Shown: positions 11,887 through 25,106, counted from the first letter of the stretch. The stretch is 64,000 bases of DNA from Tubulanus polymorphus (GCF_964204645.1 NC_134025.1:13957001-14021000); one strand, 5' to 3'. A program made the numbers and translations. Notes: a model not told the origin generated them from the letters alone.

Positions 11887-14299
11887 TTAAAGGCCGAGGA
11901 GCAGTATAAAAGCCCAATCAATGTCAAAGATGGCAGTACCCACGAAGCAATAGTGCAGTGGAGAGCTCCAACGGTTGAAACTGGAATTCTATTTTCTCTG
12001 TCAGTTATCCGATTTGGACCCTCCTTTTTGTCAGACATATGAATTAATGTGAAATATATTCATTTCTGCAGTCAAAAATGTGTTTTAGGCCCTCCTCTAC
12101 GAGAAATTAAGCATTTTAGTTGGTATTTCCTTCAAAATTTGAATCTTTGAATGACATAGAGGGAGGAGTTATCCAGTGAATTAGTGTAGCTCACAGAGCA
12201 CATAAACAGTAATTTGATACCTATAGTCATCAGTATACATAAACAAAACATAGCCTCATTCATAGTACCAAAATTTGGCAACATCAAAACTTTTTCTATG
12301 GTCAATGGATCAGTCTGAAATCTCGTACACTTGTTTAGCTATCTACCATCAATGATGTGTCCAAATTTCATGGAAATCGGATAAAAATTAATGATTTTCA
12401 AAAAATTTGAAATGTCTCTAAAATCTTTAATCTTGGCCCTATCTCTACAAAAAAACATCGCTAGCATCAGATTTTCATTCCCACTATGACTAGATTACTT
12501 AAAATTAGTTTAGAATTTGATATGAAAACCTTTATGAATTTGTCAAATTTAACTGTGTGTGACCTGCTTTTCTGTTGTGAGCCAACCTCGCTCACTCTAA
12601 ACACTATAAACAAGATACTGTAGTTAGTGGGACGGCCGATCTCAAGTGTTTGCCACCTGGTTAACTAGCATCCATACTCATCGGCCTTTAAAGGCCGAGG
12701 AGCAGTATAAAAGCCCAATCAATGTCAAAGATGGCAGTACCCATGAAGCAATAGTGCAGTGGAGAGCTCCAACGGTTGAAACTGGAAATCTCCTATTTTC
12801 TCTGTCAGTTATCCGATTTGGACCCTCCTTTTTGTCAGACATATGTATTAATGTGTAATATATTCATTTCTGCAGTCAAAAATGTGTTTTAGGCCCTCCT
12901 CTACGAGAAATTAAGCTTTTTAGTTGGTATTTTCTTCAAAATTTGAATCTTTGAATGACATAGAGGGAGGAGTTATCCAGTGAATTAGTGTAGCTCACAG
13001 AGCACATGAACAGTAATTTGATACCTATAGTCATCAGTATACATAAACAAAACATAGCCTCATTCATAGTACCAAAATTAGGCAACATCAAAACTTTTTC
13101 TATGGTCAATGGCTCAGTCTGAAATTTCGTACACTTGTTTAGTTATCTACCATCAATGTTGTGTCCAAATTTCATGGAAATCGGATAAAAATTAATGATT
13201 TTCAAAAAATTTGAAATGTCTCTAAAATCTTTAATCTTGGCCCTATCTCTACAAAAAAACATCGCTAGCATCAGATTTTCATTCCCACTATGACTAGATT
13301 ACTTAAAATTAGTTTAGAATTTGATATGAAAACCTTTATGAATTTGTCAAATTTAACTGTGTGTGACCTGCTTTTCTGTTGTGAGCCAACCTCGCTCACT
13401 CTAAACACTATAAACAAGATACTGTAGTTAGTGGGACAGCCGATCTCAAGTGTTTGCCACCTGGTTAACTAGCATCCATACTCATCGGCCTTTAAAGGCC
13501 GAGGAGCAGTATAAAAGCCCAATCAATGTCAAAGATGGCAGTACCCATGAAGCAATAGTGCAGTGGAGAGCTCCAACGGTTGAAACTGGAAATCTCCTAT
13601 TTTCTCTGTCAGTTATCCGATTTGGACCCTCCTTTTTGTCAGACATATGTATTAATGTGTAATACATTCATTTCTGCAGTCAAAAATGTGTTTTAGGCCC
13701 TCCTCTACGAGAAATTAAGCTTTTTAGTTGGTATTTTCTTCAAAATTTGAATCTTTGAATGACATAGAGGGAGGAGTTATCCAGTGAATTAGTGTAGCTC
13801 ACAGAGCACATGAACAGTAATTTGATACCTATAGTCATCAGTATACATAAACAAAACATAGCCTCATTCATAGTACCAAAATTAGGCAACATCAAAACTT
13901 TTTCTATGGTCAATGGCTCAGTCTGAAATTTCGTACACTTGTTTAGTTATCTACCATCAATGTTGTGTCCAAATTTCATGGAAATCGGATAAAAATTAAT
14001 GATTTTCAAAAAATTTGAAATGTCTCTAAAATCTTTAATCTTGGCCCTATCTCTACAAAAAAAGATCGCTTGCATCAGATTTTCATTCCCACTATGACTA
14101 GATTACTTAAAATTAGTTTAGAACTTGATATGAAAACTTTTATGAATTTGTCAAATTTAACTGTGTGTGACCTGCTTTTCTGTTGTGAGCCAACCTCACT
14201 CACTCTAAACATTATAAACAAGATACTGTAGTTAGTGGGACGGCCGATCTCAAGTGTTTGCCACCCGGTTAACTAGCATCCATACTCCTCGGCCTTTAA
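11887..14299. mobile_element. Triple tandem array of TTAA-flanked DNA transposon
   Basis: Three nearly identical units begin at 11891, 12692 and 13496 (periods 801 and 804 bp). Each unit starts AGGCCGAGGAG and ends with the inverse (CTCCTCGGCCT or CTCATCGGCCT). Each junction and both outer ends carry TTAA (11887-11890, 12688-12691, 13492-13495, 14296-14299). Inverted termini with TTAA targets indicate a non-autonomous element of a TTAA-specific superfamily (piggyBac or Kolobok type). No transposase is encoded. A 70-residue open frame repeated in units 2 and 3 spans the unit junction and is probably noncoding. Confidence 0.75.
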
Positions 14300-14951
14300 G
14301 AATAAGACCATCATAACGAACTACACAATTCAACACCAGGCCACTGCAACGTGAGAACAAAACTTGTACGCCGATCAGAGGCCACAGTCTACAACCCCTC
14401 TTAGTTGCCGCGCCGATCCGTAGCTACTCTGTTGCATAATCATCTCATCAATATACCTTAACATCATATTGTAGTGCAAGTATGATGTAGGCTAGAGGTC
14501 AAGACGATACCCGCACAGAGGCAGAATCGTAGCGAACGAGCCGTGTCAAATCTTCTGTTCGATTTCAACTATATACTGCACAATGTTGGTCCACCAGTGC
14601 GGTGTTATTTAATGCATATCAGTATTGTTTAAAATTCATCTGCATATCAATACAAACGTTTTTTTTCGTCAAGATGACCTCGGGCGTATGCATAGATAAT
14701 TTCAGCTCAAACATTTTCAAACGAATTTCTATCAATAGATTATCCTTTATCTAAAGAATAACAGCCGCCTTGATTTTGGTGAGCTACACGTGTTACTAAA
14801 ACGAGGGCGCCATCATCACAGCTCTGGAGTAAATATTGCAAACTACGCCTTGCATCAACATGGAATTTTCAGCACAGTACAAGATGCTTATTAATCTTTC
14901 TCATCTTTCTCTGAATTTTAGTTAGAGTAAATCAGATGACAGCAATTATTT

Positions 14952-14981
14952 AGGGTTTTCTGTTACTTCACAGAAAACCCT
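14952..14981. repeat. Perfect 12-bp stem hairpin
   Basis: AGGGTTTTCTGT, six-base loop, ACAGAAAACCCT. It resembles the hairpin at 9629-9656 and is followed by an AT-rich (ATT)-like tail, as at the ends of the SINE-like repeats. Confidence 0.5.
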
Positions 14982-15356
14982 ATTGAGATTCGCTTGTTTC
15001 TCATTATTATTATTTTATGTCACACTATTTTCACTAAAAGAACATAGGCTTTATTACCTTGCCACTGTTGCCGATACAATCCGTATTATATCCTTCAGCT
15101 CACTTCGATCAACAAATACTCTGTGCGTATTATCATGAATCAACGTTACAAAAGCACTGTCGGGCTGTAAACATCGAAAATTGGGCCCAATTCAATGAGG
15201 TGACATGCTTTTCTGAGTCGTCATCCCGAAATCCACCGGAGGCTGCTCGTCACTTCGATTATCAATTTAAGTGTAAATAAATAAATTTAGTGCCGCAGGA
15301 CATTCAGCCGCGGTCAGTAAATTTTAACAATTACCCATTTTCTTCATCAGTACACT

Positions 15357-16408
15357 CAGTGCTTCATCTAGCCAAAAATGGAGGGGCTGTCCACCCCGCC
15401 CCTGAAAATAGCCGCCCTTGTGCCCTTCAGATGTGTCCCATGCTCGCCCTTGTGCCCTCATCACTTGCGGTAGGTCCGCCCTCGAGTCACGAGTAATGAG
15501 TCAGGGCTTTCAAAATAAGCTTTCGCACCCGACTGTTAGTAATAATCGTGCGACGGCTATGAAATATCTCGAATGATATCAACGATAGTAGCTCATGTGA
15601 TCAGTGGTTATATTTAAATGTACTGCAGTCAGTGTGCATCGTGTGAAAACGTGCCTCAGACGCGTGGCCTAGTTTTAGTTTCCAAGAAATTGGCTGCCTT
15701 CCAAACTACTGCCAATCATTCTAGCGACTGCCGTTATAAAGCTGGTAGTGTATATTCGATGGATTGTTTCGTTTTGAACACATCGTGATGCTCTGGATCT
15801 TTTTATCTAGACTATTAGACAAATTTTATATACACAAGGTGAAAAACTTTTTTCTGTGAACTCACAGAGAGACTTGCAGAGACAATTAGTTTGAGTGGCC
15901 TAATAGCAAAAATGTGTTCTTAAGCTGGCTGCCTACCAATTATCAACAGTCACTCGCCAATCACTAACACTATCAATTTAAATCAATTAATTTGATATTT
16001 CTAAGATTAAAAATATGCAATTTCATGTAGGCCTATACACTATTGCTGGCTTTTTTTCGCTGTATCATTTGCTTTTTGAGATTGCTTTTTTCTGCCATTT
16101 TTTGTCTGCAACTGGTTTTCCAAATAATTTTGAAAGCCCTATCTGATTATTTTTGTTCATTGACAGGCATAGGTGTAAGGATGTACTGTGGTCAAGTGTG
16201 TCACTCATGGCAAGAGTGAAACATAGTTTCTAGTCCTCAATTGTAGTAGGGGGTACCTCGATTCTATGCAATAGGGAACATTGCAGGTTGCCCCTAAAAC
16301 GGACGTGAGTGCGTTATTATGTGCCCTTGCTCCAATGGAATCACGTGTAAAAATGCCCTTATTTGAAATCAGCACCCTGCCCTTTTTTTAATGCTAGATG
16401 AAGCACTG
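15357..16408. mobile_element. hAT-like non-autonomous transposon, copy A
   Basis: The element begins CAGTGCTTCATCTAGC and ends with the inverse GCTAGATGAAGCACTG. It is flanked by ACACT on both sides (15352-15356 and 16409-16413). Copy B at 25798-26863 is colinear, has the same termini and a different 5-bp flank duplication. CAGTG termini with 5-bp duplications fit the hAT superfamily subgroup with 5-bp targets. Superfamily placement is inference because no transposase is present. Confidence 0.75.
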
Positions 16409-17329
16409 ACACTTTACCGATCTTATATACTACTCTAAATATTATATACTACTCTAAATATGATAAGCACTGTCAAGCTGTAAAGATCGATGAATCAACT
16501 TGTGTCTTTACATCGTCGTTCCACGGATCCGCTGCGAGATCTCCTCGCTATGAGAATCAAATCAAGTACAAATAGATTTCTTACTCCCAGTGATTTGGCC
16601 GCGGGCTTCTAACAGTTAGTTTCTTTATCGGATGTTTACTAGGATAAATCATTAGAGTACCGGCGAGTCGTATAGGCCTAAACTAAACACGCCGAACTGA
16701 TGCAGCGGAGAGAAGCTGTTTTGGTGACGAGGTATCAATAAATGGATTTGTTACTACCAGTGATTCGGCCGCGGGTTTCAACCATTTATCAATATTCTAT
16801 TTTTCCTACAGTACATACCAATCTTTACCAAATCCACGGAATATTCACTAAATGCCTGTACATTACACATTCTTATCCGTAAGCTGGACTCAAGCTTGAT
16901 ATTCGGAGTGAGAGTCTCGGATGCTGCAGTGGATAGGAGATCGTTACTAGGTCGCTTGAAGTGTTTATTGAGTTGTACGCGACCTTTAGGCCTACAGAGC
17001 TTTACTGTGTCAAGCAAACATAGTATAGGCCTAATTGTTGTGATTATTTAGGCCTACGGACTCGTGGATTGAACTTTAAACAAAATTTGCAATAAAAAAT
17101 TCGGCAACATTGCTGCGACGCGAAATAGGCCTACAAAAGATTTACTATTTCATAATCCGAAAATGAAATCAATCTTATGATTGAATTCCCCATGGACCTA
17201 TCCCTGTTAAATAAGGTGTAGGAATACGATGTTTAGGAGGGTTGAAATTCAATAGGCCTAAGACCAATCTGTAAAGTTGTTAGGCCTACGCATATACATA
17301 GGCCTACATAGGCTATACTATTAGCCTCT

Positions 17330-18180
17330 ACTAGGTTAAAACTAAGTTCACTGTAAAGGAGGAATCAGATTTATTAAAATGCATGTATGAGTGATTAACT
17401 GGTTCTGACTTGCAATGATCAATCACAATTATAAACGATATTTTATTGGAAAAAATGAAGATTTTTTTGAAAATTTCGTCTGAGCAGACAGCTTTATAAA
17501 CCAGACTTTTCATTTGAGTTTTATAACCATTAATGAAACTGGCATGCAACTCCGTGCAAAAGACCTTTCGCTCAAAAATTTTTTTGTCCGAACAAAGATT
17601 TTTTCGTTCGAACCAATAATATTTTGTTCTAGGTTCTTGTTCTTTTGTTTTCTTCTTTTGTCCAAACGAAAGATTTTTTGTTCGAACAATTGTTCGATCG
17701 AACAGAATCGTTTCCATTCGAGCAGAATTTTCATGTTGGAACATTAAGTTTTTCGTCCGAACAAGTATATTGTAATAAGTTTTTCATCCGAACACAAAGT
17801 ATAAAGTATATTGTTAAATCGAACACAATTGTTTTCATTCAAACATTAGTTTCAACAAAAATTTTTTGTCAGGACAAAAAGTTTTTCATTTCAACAATAA
17901 CATAGCTTTTTATTCAACCAATTTTTTTTGTCAGGACGAAGAAAAGTTTTCGTTCGCACAAAAAGTGTATTGTTCGATCAAACAGAATTGTTTTTATTGG
18001 AACAAGATTTTCTTCGGAACATTAAGTTTTTTGTTCAAACAAATGTATTGTTCGATCGAAGCGTTTTTCATTCCAAAGAACAAAATTTTGGTGGAACTAA
18101 ATAGTCTTTTTGTTATAATGAGTAATCCTAATTCGAACAAAATAATCTTCTCATTCGAACACAAAGGCATAATCTGAACC
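17330..18180. repeat. Degenerate TTCGAAC satellite
   Basis: The core, about 17570-18165, consists of degenerate units of roughly 25-35 bp built on the palindromic word TTCGAAC (TTTTTTCGTTCGAACAAA-like), such as GTTCGATCGAACAG and TTTTTGTTCGAACAA. Because the repeat is near-palindromic and T-rich, long open frames appear in several frames on both strands. None has coding character. Confidence 0.65.
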
Positions 18181-18344
18181 TGGGTTTTCTTCGTATCCAA
18201 TATCCATATCATACCTTTCAGGTAGCAGCCCATCTTTCTGACCACGAACAGAACACAGCTTGTTTAGGTCATTTAGGAAATATACTCCGTCTGGTACATT
18301 TTGGATTACTCTGTATATCATCTATCAGGACAGTGAAGAGTAGA

Positions 18345-18485
18345 CGACTTAAGGTGTGTTCACACGACGAAATTAAGACCGGTCTAAATTTGGTCTGGTC
18401 CAATCTAGACCGGACCAAGCATTTACACGCGCAAAAATACCGTTCTAAATTAGACCGGTCTAGTTTAGACCTTTGCAGTAGAGTG
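18345..18485. repeat. MITE-like palindromic fragment
   Basis: GTGTGTTCACACGACG is followed by repeated complementary words AGACCGGTCTAAAT, TCTAGACCGGACC and TTAGACCGGTCTAG. The AGACCGGTCT palindrome recurs, suggesting a short inverted-repeat transposon fragment. Exact ends and target duplication were not found. Confidence 0.4.
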
Positions 18486-19967
18486 TCAGTCCAGTTTATT
18501 AAGTTTTAAATGCTTTTATTACCGTTTATGTAATTATTTTTAAGTACTCTTTTCCTCCCTATTCAATGGAAATGTTTGGAGCGTAATTCCTATATAATTC
18601 CTTCGTATATCGCGATCATCATCTGTTTACTGCCATGCTTTGAAACGTGTTTAAATGACACTAAGAGTTTCAGCATGATAGAATAAAATCGAATTCGCAA
18701 AAATGTATAAACCTGACAGAGGATCGAATTGGTCAAATACCATTTTAAGTACGAAGTTGTTACCCGTACGTGACTGAACGATGATATCCACAGGTTAGCC
18801 ATACGTGAGTTCCCTACAAACGCCGTACGTGAGTTTCTATAATCTGCAAACGCACATGCGTGAAAGAATAGAGTTTGGGTTAGGTGAGGCTAGGCTATTT
18901 GAAAGGCTGAATCCAAGAACATGTCTATCGCACTTTTGAGCCCAAACGTCTACTTTTACTTAGTAGCCACTTGAGAACAATAAGCAATTAACGATATCAG
19001 CCACTTTTCCAGTAGTATACATTTCAAAACAGTCACTCTGGAATAGTATTCCTTTCAATTCGGTTGGTTTTCTATAGTGGCTGTTTCGAAGAGTCTACTA
19101 TTGAAAAGTGACCATTTTGAAACATCTGGTTTCGATAGTGCACACTAGCAGTAGAGGTGACTGTAAAACCACCCGCCTGTTAACAGTGACTTTGTGATAG
19201 TAACTCCTACCATAGCAGCTACTCTCAAAACACATCGTTTCTAAAAGTCAACTATTGAAAAGTGACCATTTTGAGATCGCTTGCCAGATTCCCTGTTATA
19301 AATACACTGTAGCAACATATGCTTCAGATTTGCAGTGATACGTGACAATATAAACATACTGAGAAACTCTACTCACGCTATAGTTTGGGGTATAGTTCTA
19401 TTAAGAGTGACTCAGTTGAGATCTGAAGATATTGAAGATACTATCTTTGAGGATGTGAAATGTAATGAGCGATTCCCAACTCTCAATTGGAGTTAAATTT
19501 GTTAACAAATTGTCAATAGTTATGTAGTTTTAAGATAAATCAAAATTTCCTTCTTTTCATGGCGATGTAATTGAATAAAAAAATCAATTTGAACAAATGC
19601 AGCTATTTTCAAGCATAGGTCTGCATTTATTTTTGATTTAAATTCTTAGATTAAAAGCGCAAAAATTCAGGCTAACCTCTCATTATTGAAATGGTGGTTT
19701 ATCTTCAAACGGGGGCCTGGATGTCTTTGCATCTTAAATTAAGATGTGCATTTCGGAGTGTTCGAATTTCCCTGAATTCTAATTTTGCGAAATCATTGAT
19801 TTTTTTCAAACAAAATATGCTTTATCCATGTGGATTTTTAACATTCTAAAGAAATCATCTAAATTGTGCCCATATTTGATCGAATTTAATAGAAGAAACT
19901 TTGTATGGTATTCAAGATTTCATTTGGATTACGGTAACGGCCTTTGGTGATTGTCCCTGGGGTCATG

Positions 19968-20185
19968 AATGAAGAAATCCCGTAATAGAATTTTAAATAT
20001 GATAAAATTTGTGAAACCGCAACGTTTTGACTGTAGACTAACAGCCATCATCAGGTGGAATGTAGACATTCCTAGTGATAAGGGCTTTTAGTAAGATGGC
20101 TGTCAGTCAACAGCTGAAACGTTGTGGTTTAACTATAATAAATTTCATGATACAAAATTCTATTGTGGAATTTCTTCATTTGTCT
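19968..20185. repeat. Palindrome with hammerhead-like words
   Basis: Two head-to-head copies of a sequence containing ...ACAG..AAACGTTG(C/T)GGTTT occur: minus strand about 20054-19990, plus strand about 20095-20165, with the outer flank AATGAAGAAAT/ATTTCTTCATT also inverted. The minus copy contains CTGATGA, a possible 7-bp stem (TGGCTGT/ACAGTCA) and AAAAC, resembling a decayed hammerhead core of the kind found in Penelope-like elements. The Gly-equivalent core G is changed, so activity is unlikely. Confidence 0.4.
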
Positions 20186-21979
20186 ACAGTTAACACGCTT
20201 TAGAGTATTTTATTCGACTTCTTCGGGTCATGTAGCCGTTTAGATCGAAAATTTACTAATCGGCAAAGAAGGGATATAAAACCGTGTTGGTCGCTATGAG
20301 AGGGATTCCCTGTATATCTGCACCTTAAACCGGTACCTTTGTTAGTTCTAGCCCACATTCACTTCCAAATTCAAGTATTGGTAACGTTGGTTTAAGATAA
20401 TTTGAGAAAAAGAGTTTAGTTGGAGAAAACTGATAATTCAGTTAATGAGTTAACTGATAATCTTATAATTCAGCGATCATTGGTTCATCGATTCGGCGAA
20501 GTTCAAACACCGTACATTTTGGCATGTTATTGTATTGGCACCTTGAAATAAAGTTTCATAGAGATATTGCGGTGCTAAGTTTATCAATATTAAAAGGTAA
20601 TTACTTATGGTTTGTGGTCTTTTGGTGGCCAATGCAGTTTGTTCATTCGTTCATCAATCACTGTCTAGTTAGCCAGTGTAATTGACCTGCTGACCGATAG
20701 CTGCTGCTGGGTTTTTGATAACCTATATAAACAATTTACTCAACAAAGTGGGAAAGTATGTGAAACTAGAATTACAGCATATTGCATTTCTTTCACATCT
20801 TAAGCCAAAAGAAGTTTTCTCTATCAAATGAAATTGCTGACTTCAAAATTACGTGAACATCTCAACACTGCACTTTTATACGATAATCGTTTGATCTTTT
20901 ATAATAAGTTGGTAATTTCATTTCAACCAAACTGTATAACTACGAAATAAGATTTTGATTATGGTATGATTTCTAGCAAGCGATAAAATGATTCAATATT
21001 CATTAACGAACAAGCAGAGAACAGCGTGACAAAGTGAACATCACATGGATTATTTAAAAATCGTTTGTATCGAAATAAACAATTAATTCAAGGTTAATTG
21101 TAAGTATTTTAGACACATTTTTTTCGTAATTCATTTTTTGAACATATGATTTTATTTGTATATTCCTCTCTCATATACCCTTAAAAACAAATTAAGCCTA
21201 AAAGACAAATTTATTTTTTGTCTTGTCTTTCTTTTCTACAAAATCAAAGATTTATGAACGCACCAGAATGTTTTATAATCGCAAATGTAAAGAATTCTAG
21301 GACTGGCACTATATTTTAGTATTAATGGATTTAATCCATGATGATGTTATATGAATGAATAGTTTTCCATTTTGTTGAGCGTAATATAATTTAGGGGATT
21401 CTTAGCATCTCAAAAACTTTGATTTTCTATTCACAGAACTGGATTCAAAGCATACAGAGTTCTGTACACAAAGCATATAGGGTTTAACAGTACCTTTGAA
21501 CCTGTCACGTATCACTGCAAATCTTTAACAGATGCTGCTATTTTGAACAGGAAATAACCATGCCATCTCAAAATGGTCACTTTTCAATAGTGGACTTTTA
21601 GAAACGATGTGTTTTGAGAGTAGCTGCTATGGTAGGAGTTACTATCACTAAGTCACTGTTAACAGGCGGGTGGTTTTACAGTCACCTCTACTGCTAGTGT
21701 GCACTATCGAAACCAGATGTTTCATATTGGTCACTTTTCAATAGTAGACTCTTCGAAACAGCCACTATAGAAAACCAACTAAATTGAAAGGAATACTATT
21801 TCAGAGTGACTGTTTTGAAATGTATACTACTGGAAAAGTAGCTGATATCGTTAATTGCTTATTGTTCTCAAGTGGCTACTAAGTAAAAGTAGACGTTTGG
21901 GCTCAAAAGTGAGATAGACATGTTCTTGGATTCAGCCTTTCATTTGTAAATCAAATTTCATCCACCCTGCAGTTACGTT

Positions 21980-22046
21980 CTGTGGCACAGTGGGTAAATC
22001 ACTGGACTACTACTGGATTTTTTTTTTCGTTTGGTTTCGAATCCCA
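21980..22046 (+). repeat. tRNA-derived SINE head (A and B boxes)
   Basis: TGTGGCACAGTGGGTAAATC (A-box type) and GGTTTCGAATCCC (B-box type, about 22032-22045) sit about 50 bp apart, as in tRNA-derived pol III promoters. A T9 run interrupts the region between them, so it is not a functional tRNA gene. Confidence 0.5.
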
Positions 22047-23284
22047 ATATTGCAAGTCTAAGCGTCAACGTACTGACATACGGCTAACCTGTAGAAATCA
22101 CCGTACAGTCACGTACAGGTAACAACAGCGTTTTAAGTATTAAGTGAGTACGATAAGCCTACCATGCCTTTGTACTACAAACACAACTTTTTCCCTCTCG
22201 TCGGCCCTACAGTGATGTTACTATAACTGGTGCCATTATAACATGGATAGGATTTGGTCAGGACTAGCCTAAAGTCTAATTCAGTCTATGCACTAATTCA
22301 CTCGATAGGCTTTTTTTAAACACAATACAGTGAAGTATTCCCACTCAGAAAGGCTAATTGATTTGAGCCATGCAATTAAATTTTGCTCAGGACTTCTATG
22401 ACCTGCTGACATTAAAAGTCAAACCTAGATCCAAAACGTTCATGTGGTCACAGCTTGTATACCAGAAATCATTGTAGGCCTGTACATTTTGCTGTACGTA
22501 GGTTTGGTATACCGATTTCTCCAATCGTGACTGATAAGTGTACATTACAGCTGTACACATTATACAATTGTACCAATGGGAATAGGGCCTATTGATTGGG
22601 CTTATTATTTCCTGCTTTAGAATACTGATATAAGCCCAACATTCATTCAAATATCCAACATCGGTGAAAGTTTGATTACTGTATACATGTACTGTAGGTT
22701 TTCATGTTGTATTAATATTTTGTAGTCAAACGGGTATGATGCTGATTCCAATGTACAATAAACACATGAAGTTAAATGGTCAAGGACAGTCAACACCAAG
22801 ATATCTCTCTTCGACCGATGTTGCACCATAGAAGATCTGATTCTTTCAACTCAAGCAAAGTGATTCAACACGATCGACATAACACTAGAATAGGTTTGCA
22901 GTGACTAACAGTTCATTTCATTTAGTCCTATGTACTTTTTAGCCAATTTGGATTTGATTGTAATTGAAATTGAAATGAGAGTTGAAAACATGGCCGACGA
23001 CAGGCTGGTACGTTGAAAGCGCTCCTGGAAATATTAGGATTGGGGCTGATATGTATGATACTCAATGTTGAATGTAGAAACTGGAAATTGATATATGTGT
23101 AGCTGACATTTCCTGAAAGTTTGAAGCCTGAAATGTGATTTTAAAACGGTAAATGAAGGAATATTCGGTGAAATCTCGTTTGATATTCAGTATAATAGCA
23201 GTGATATAGCAGTGATAAGCGATCAGTTCAGTATCAACTGTCAAAAGCTCACTCAGCTGTCAGTACACAAAGAGATCAACAGAT

Positions 23285-24226
23285 ATGGCAGCGGTCGGCG
23301 AAAATGTAAACATAAGCGACTCAGAGAAATCGGATTCTGAAGCCGAAGTTTTTTCAAACGGAAAAACTACTCAAAAACTAAAAACTAAAGAGGGTCGTAA
23401 ACAAGGCCCACCAAATAAAAGAAGGAAGGAAAGAAGTTCGACAGTGGATTCTGAAATGTCCGTTGAAGAGGGCATGATGAAGCTGACAAAATCTATAGAA
23501 GAAATGAATAAAAAAATTGATTCACTAGCTGGAATGAAAACAGAATAACTAGATACCATTGATCGTAAATTAGAGAACCATACTAAGAAAATTGACAACC
23601 TTGTCTACCGAACCGAAGAGAGATTATACGATATTGAACAATCGAACAATACGAAGACAACCGAAATCGCTGAAAATAAATCTCAGCATTCCGAAGATAT
23701 ATCCGCGCTAAAAAGTGAAATCGGCAAACTTAGTGCCCAGCTCTCCGAGAGCAAAACACTAGCAATAAAAAATAATCAATATTCGCGACGAAATCATATA
23801 AGAGTTTTTGGTGTCACCGAGTCCAAAGATGAAAACTGTATAGATACAATTGTGAATATTTTGAATATTAAATTACACTTAAGCGAAAAGGAGCGATTAA
23901 AACTAAGCGATGTAGAGGTAGCACACCGAGTGCCTCTAAGACAACTAAAATACGACGAGAAAGGAGTTAAACAACCGGACGGAAAAATTGTGCGCTTTTT
24001 CGATCATAATAGGCGGGATTTTATCATTCGGAAACGTGCGACATTAAAGGATTCAGGGATTATAATACGCGAAGATCTTTGCCCTGAAATTGCGAAACTA
24101 GTTAATCGCGCGGTTAACTCGAGACTATATAACAAAGTGTGGACAATCAATGAAGAAGTATTTGGTTGCACTGAGAATGGTGAGAAAAAAAGAATTAAAA
24201 TTTTCAAACCACATCCGAAGCAATAG
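23285..24226 (+). pseudogene. LINE ORF1-like protein, one in-frame stop
   Basis: One frame of about 314 codons is interrupted only by a TAA at 23546-23548. The first 87 residues are charged, with KRRKERSS-type basic stretches. A predicted coiled coil follows, then an RRM-like start (YSRRNHIRVFGVTE) and a C-terminal segment with VEVAHRVP and KIVRFFDHNRRDFIIRKR. That order (coiled coil, RRM, C-terminal domain) is that of ORF1 proteins of non-LTR retrotransposons, which bind RNA as trimers. No ORF2 (endonuclease/reverse transcriptase) follows before the Gypsy element at 24896, so the copy is truncated or interrupted. The alternative of a domesticated ORF1 is weaker because of the stop codon. Confidence 0.7.
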
Positions 24227-24895
24227 CAGTACCGGTAATTAGCTAATTGTGAATAACTTACTTTTTTCCTTTCTTCATTCATTTATGCGATATACATTGT
24301 TTGCAATACAGGTATCTCTAAATGGATCTCACCAATAATTCAAATATTTGGTCAAACTTTCTGAATTACCAAATTATTGATATGTACATATTAACTTACC
24401 AATCCTAATATAGAGTATCAGTTTGGTTTAAATAATAACCAAAATGCTTTTCTGGGTAACTAGACTAAATTATTATGTTTTTGCTAAAAGCTTTTGCTAT
24501 ATATATCATCTACTCTCAACTCATATGAATAGTTCATTGAAACTCAATACAAGCAATATTACAACTTGTTCTGTAATACATGAATATGAATTATGTAACC
24601 GGCTGGTTGTTGTATCGGCAGGCTGGCTGGGGAACTAGCATTTACACCAGCGGTACAGGATTCCATCCATCAGGAACAACAAGGCAGTTAAACCTTATAT
24701 GTACAATCTTTATTAAATTCCGGAATGAGAATGATTATCATAGCTTTACATAGTCTTTATATACAGAATCATGAGTAAAATGTGAGAACTAGGTGTCAGA
24801 CAAGTTGTAGACATCAGGACTCACAAACAAACACCTAGTGACATGTTTGAGATACATTAATTAATTATCGATGAGCACTGACCTTAGCTAATTAT

Positions 24896-24975
24896 TGTGA
24901 AAACATATTGAGTAATGTCACATGTTGATTACGACCTTAAAGCACATATTGACACTATAGTCATAAGTTATATTA

Positions 24976-25012
<37 letters not shown>

Positions 25013-25106
25013 GATATGTAGTAGAGCTATGAAATGTTATGCACTGTTCGATATGACATTGTAGATCTATATGATTATGAAATATGCAAATTATATCAGG
25101 GTGACA
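24896..25106 (-). repeat. Gypsy 3' LTR (211 bp)
   Basis: On the minus strand it reads TGTCACCCTG ... TTTTCACA, with TG/CA ends. It contains a TATT/ATT microsatellite (24976-25012). Its first 77 bp are repeated with few changes at 28807-28883, the remnant of the 5' LTR. Confidence 0.75.

Larger units (their letters stand above)
18736..22145. mobile_element. 3.4 kb fold-back (long inverted repeat) element
   Basis: The long arms are about 18890-19347 and 21506-21955, matching as reverse complements with few changes (words ACCACCCGCCTGTTAACAG and CTCCTACCATAGCAGC occur in both orientations). An outer matching pair (about 18736-18806 and 22077-22145) shares GTTGTTACC and CAGGTTAGCC. The AT-rich interior of about 2.1 kb has no recognisable gene and includes the palindrome at 19968-20185. 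A tRNA-like SINE head lies in the right spacer. The family is unknown. Confidence 0.65.

Noticed and set aside
12646-13667. Duplicated 70-aa open frames in the tandem array
   Set aside because: Identical only because the DNA is repeated. The frames cross unit junctions and have no domain.
17331-18245. Several 75-137 aa open frames on both strands
   Set aside because: They are products of a low-complexity TTCGAAC satellite open in multiple frames.
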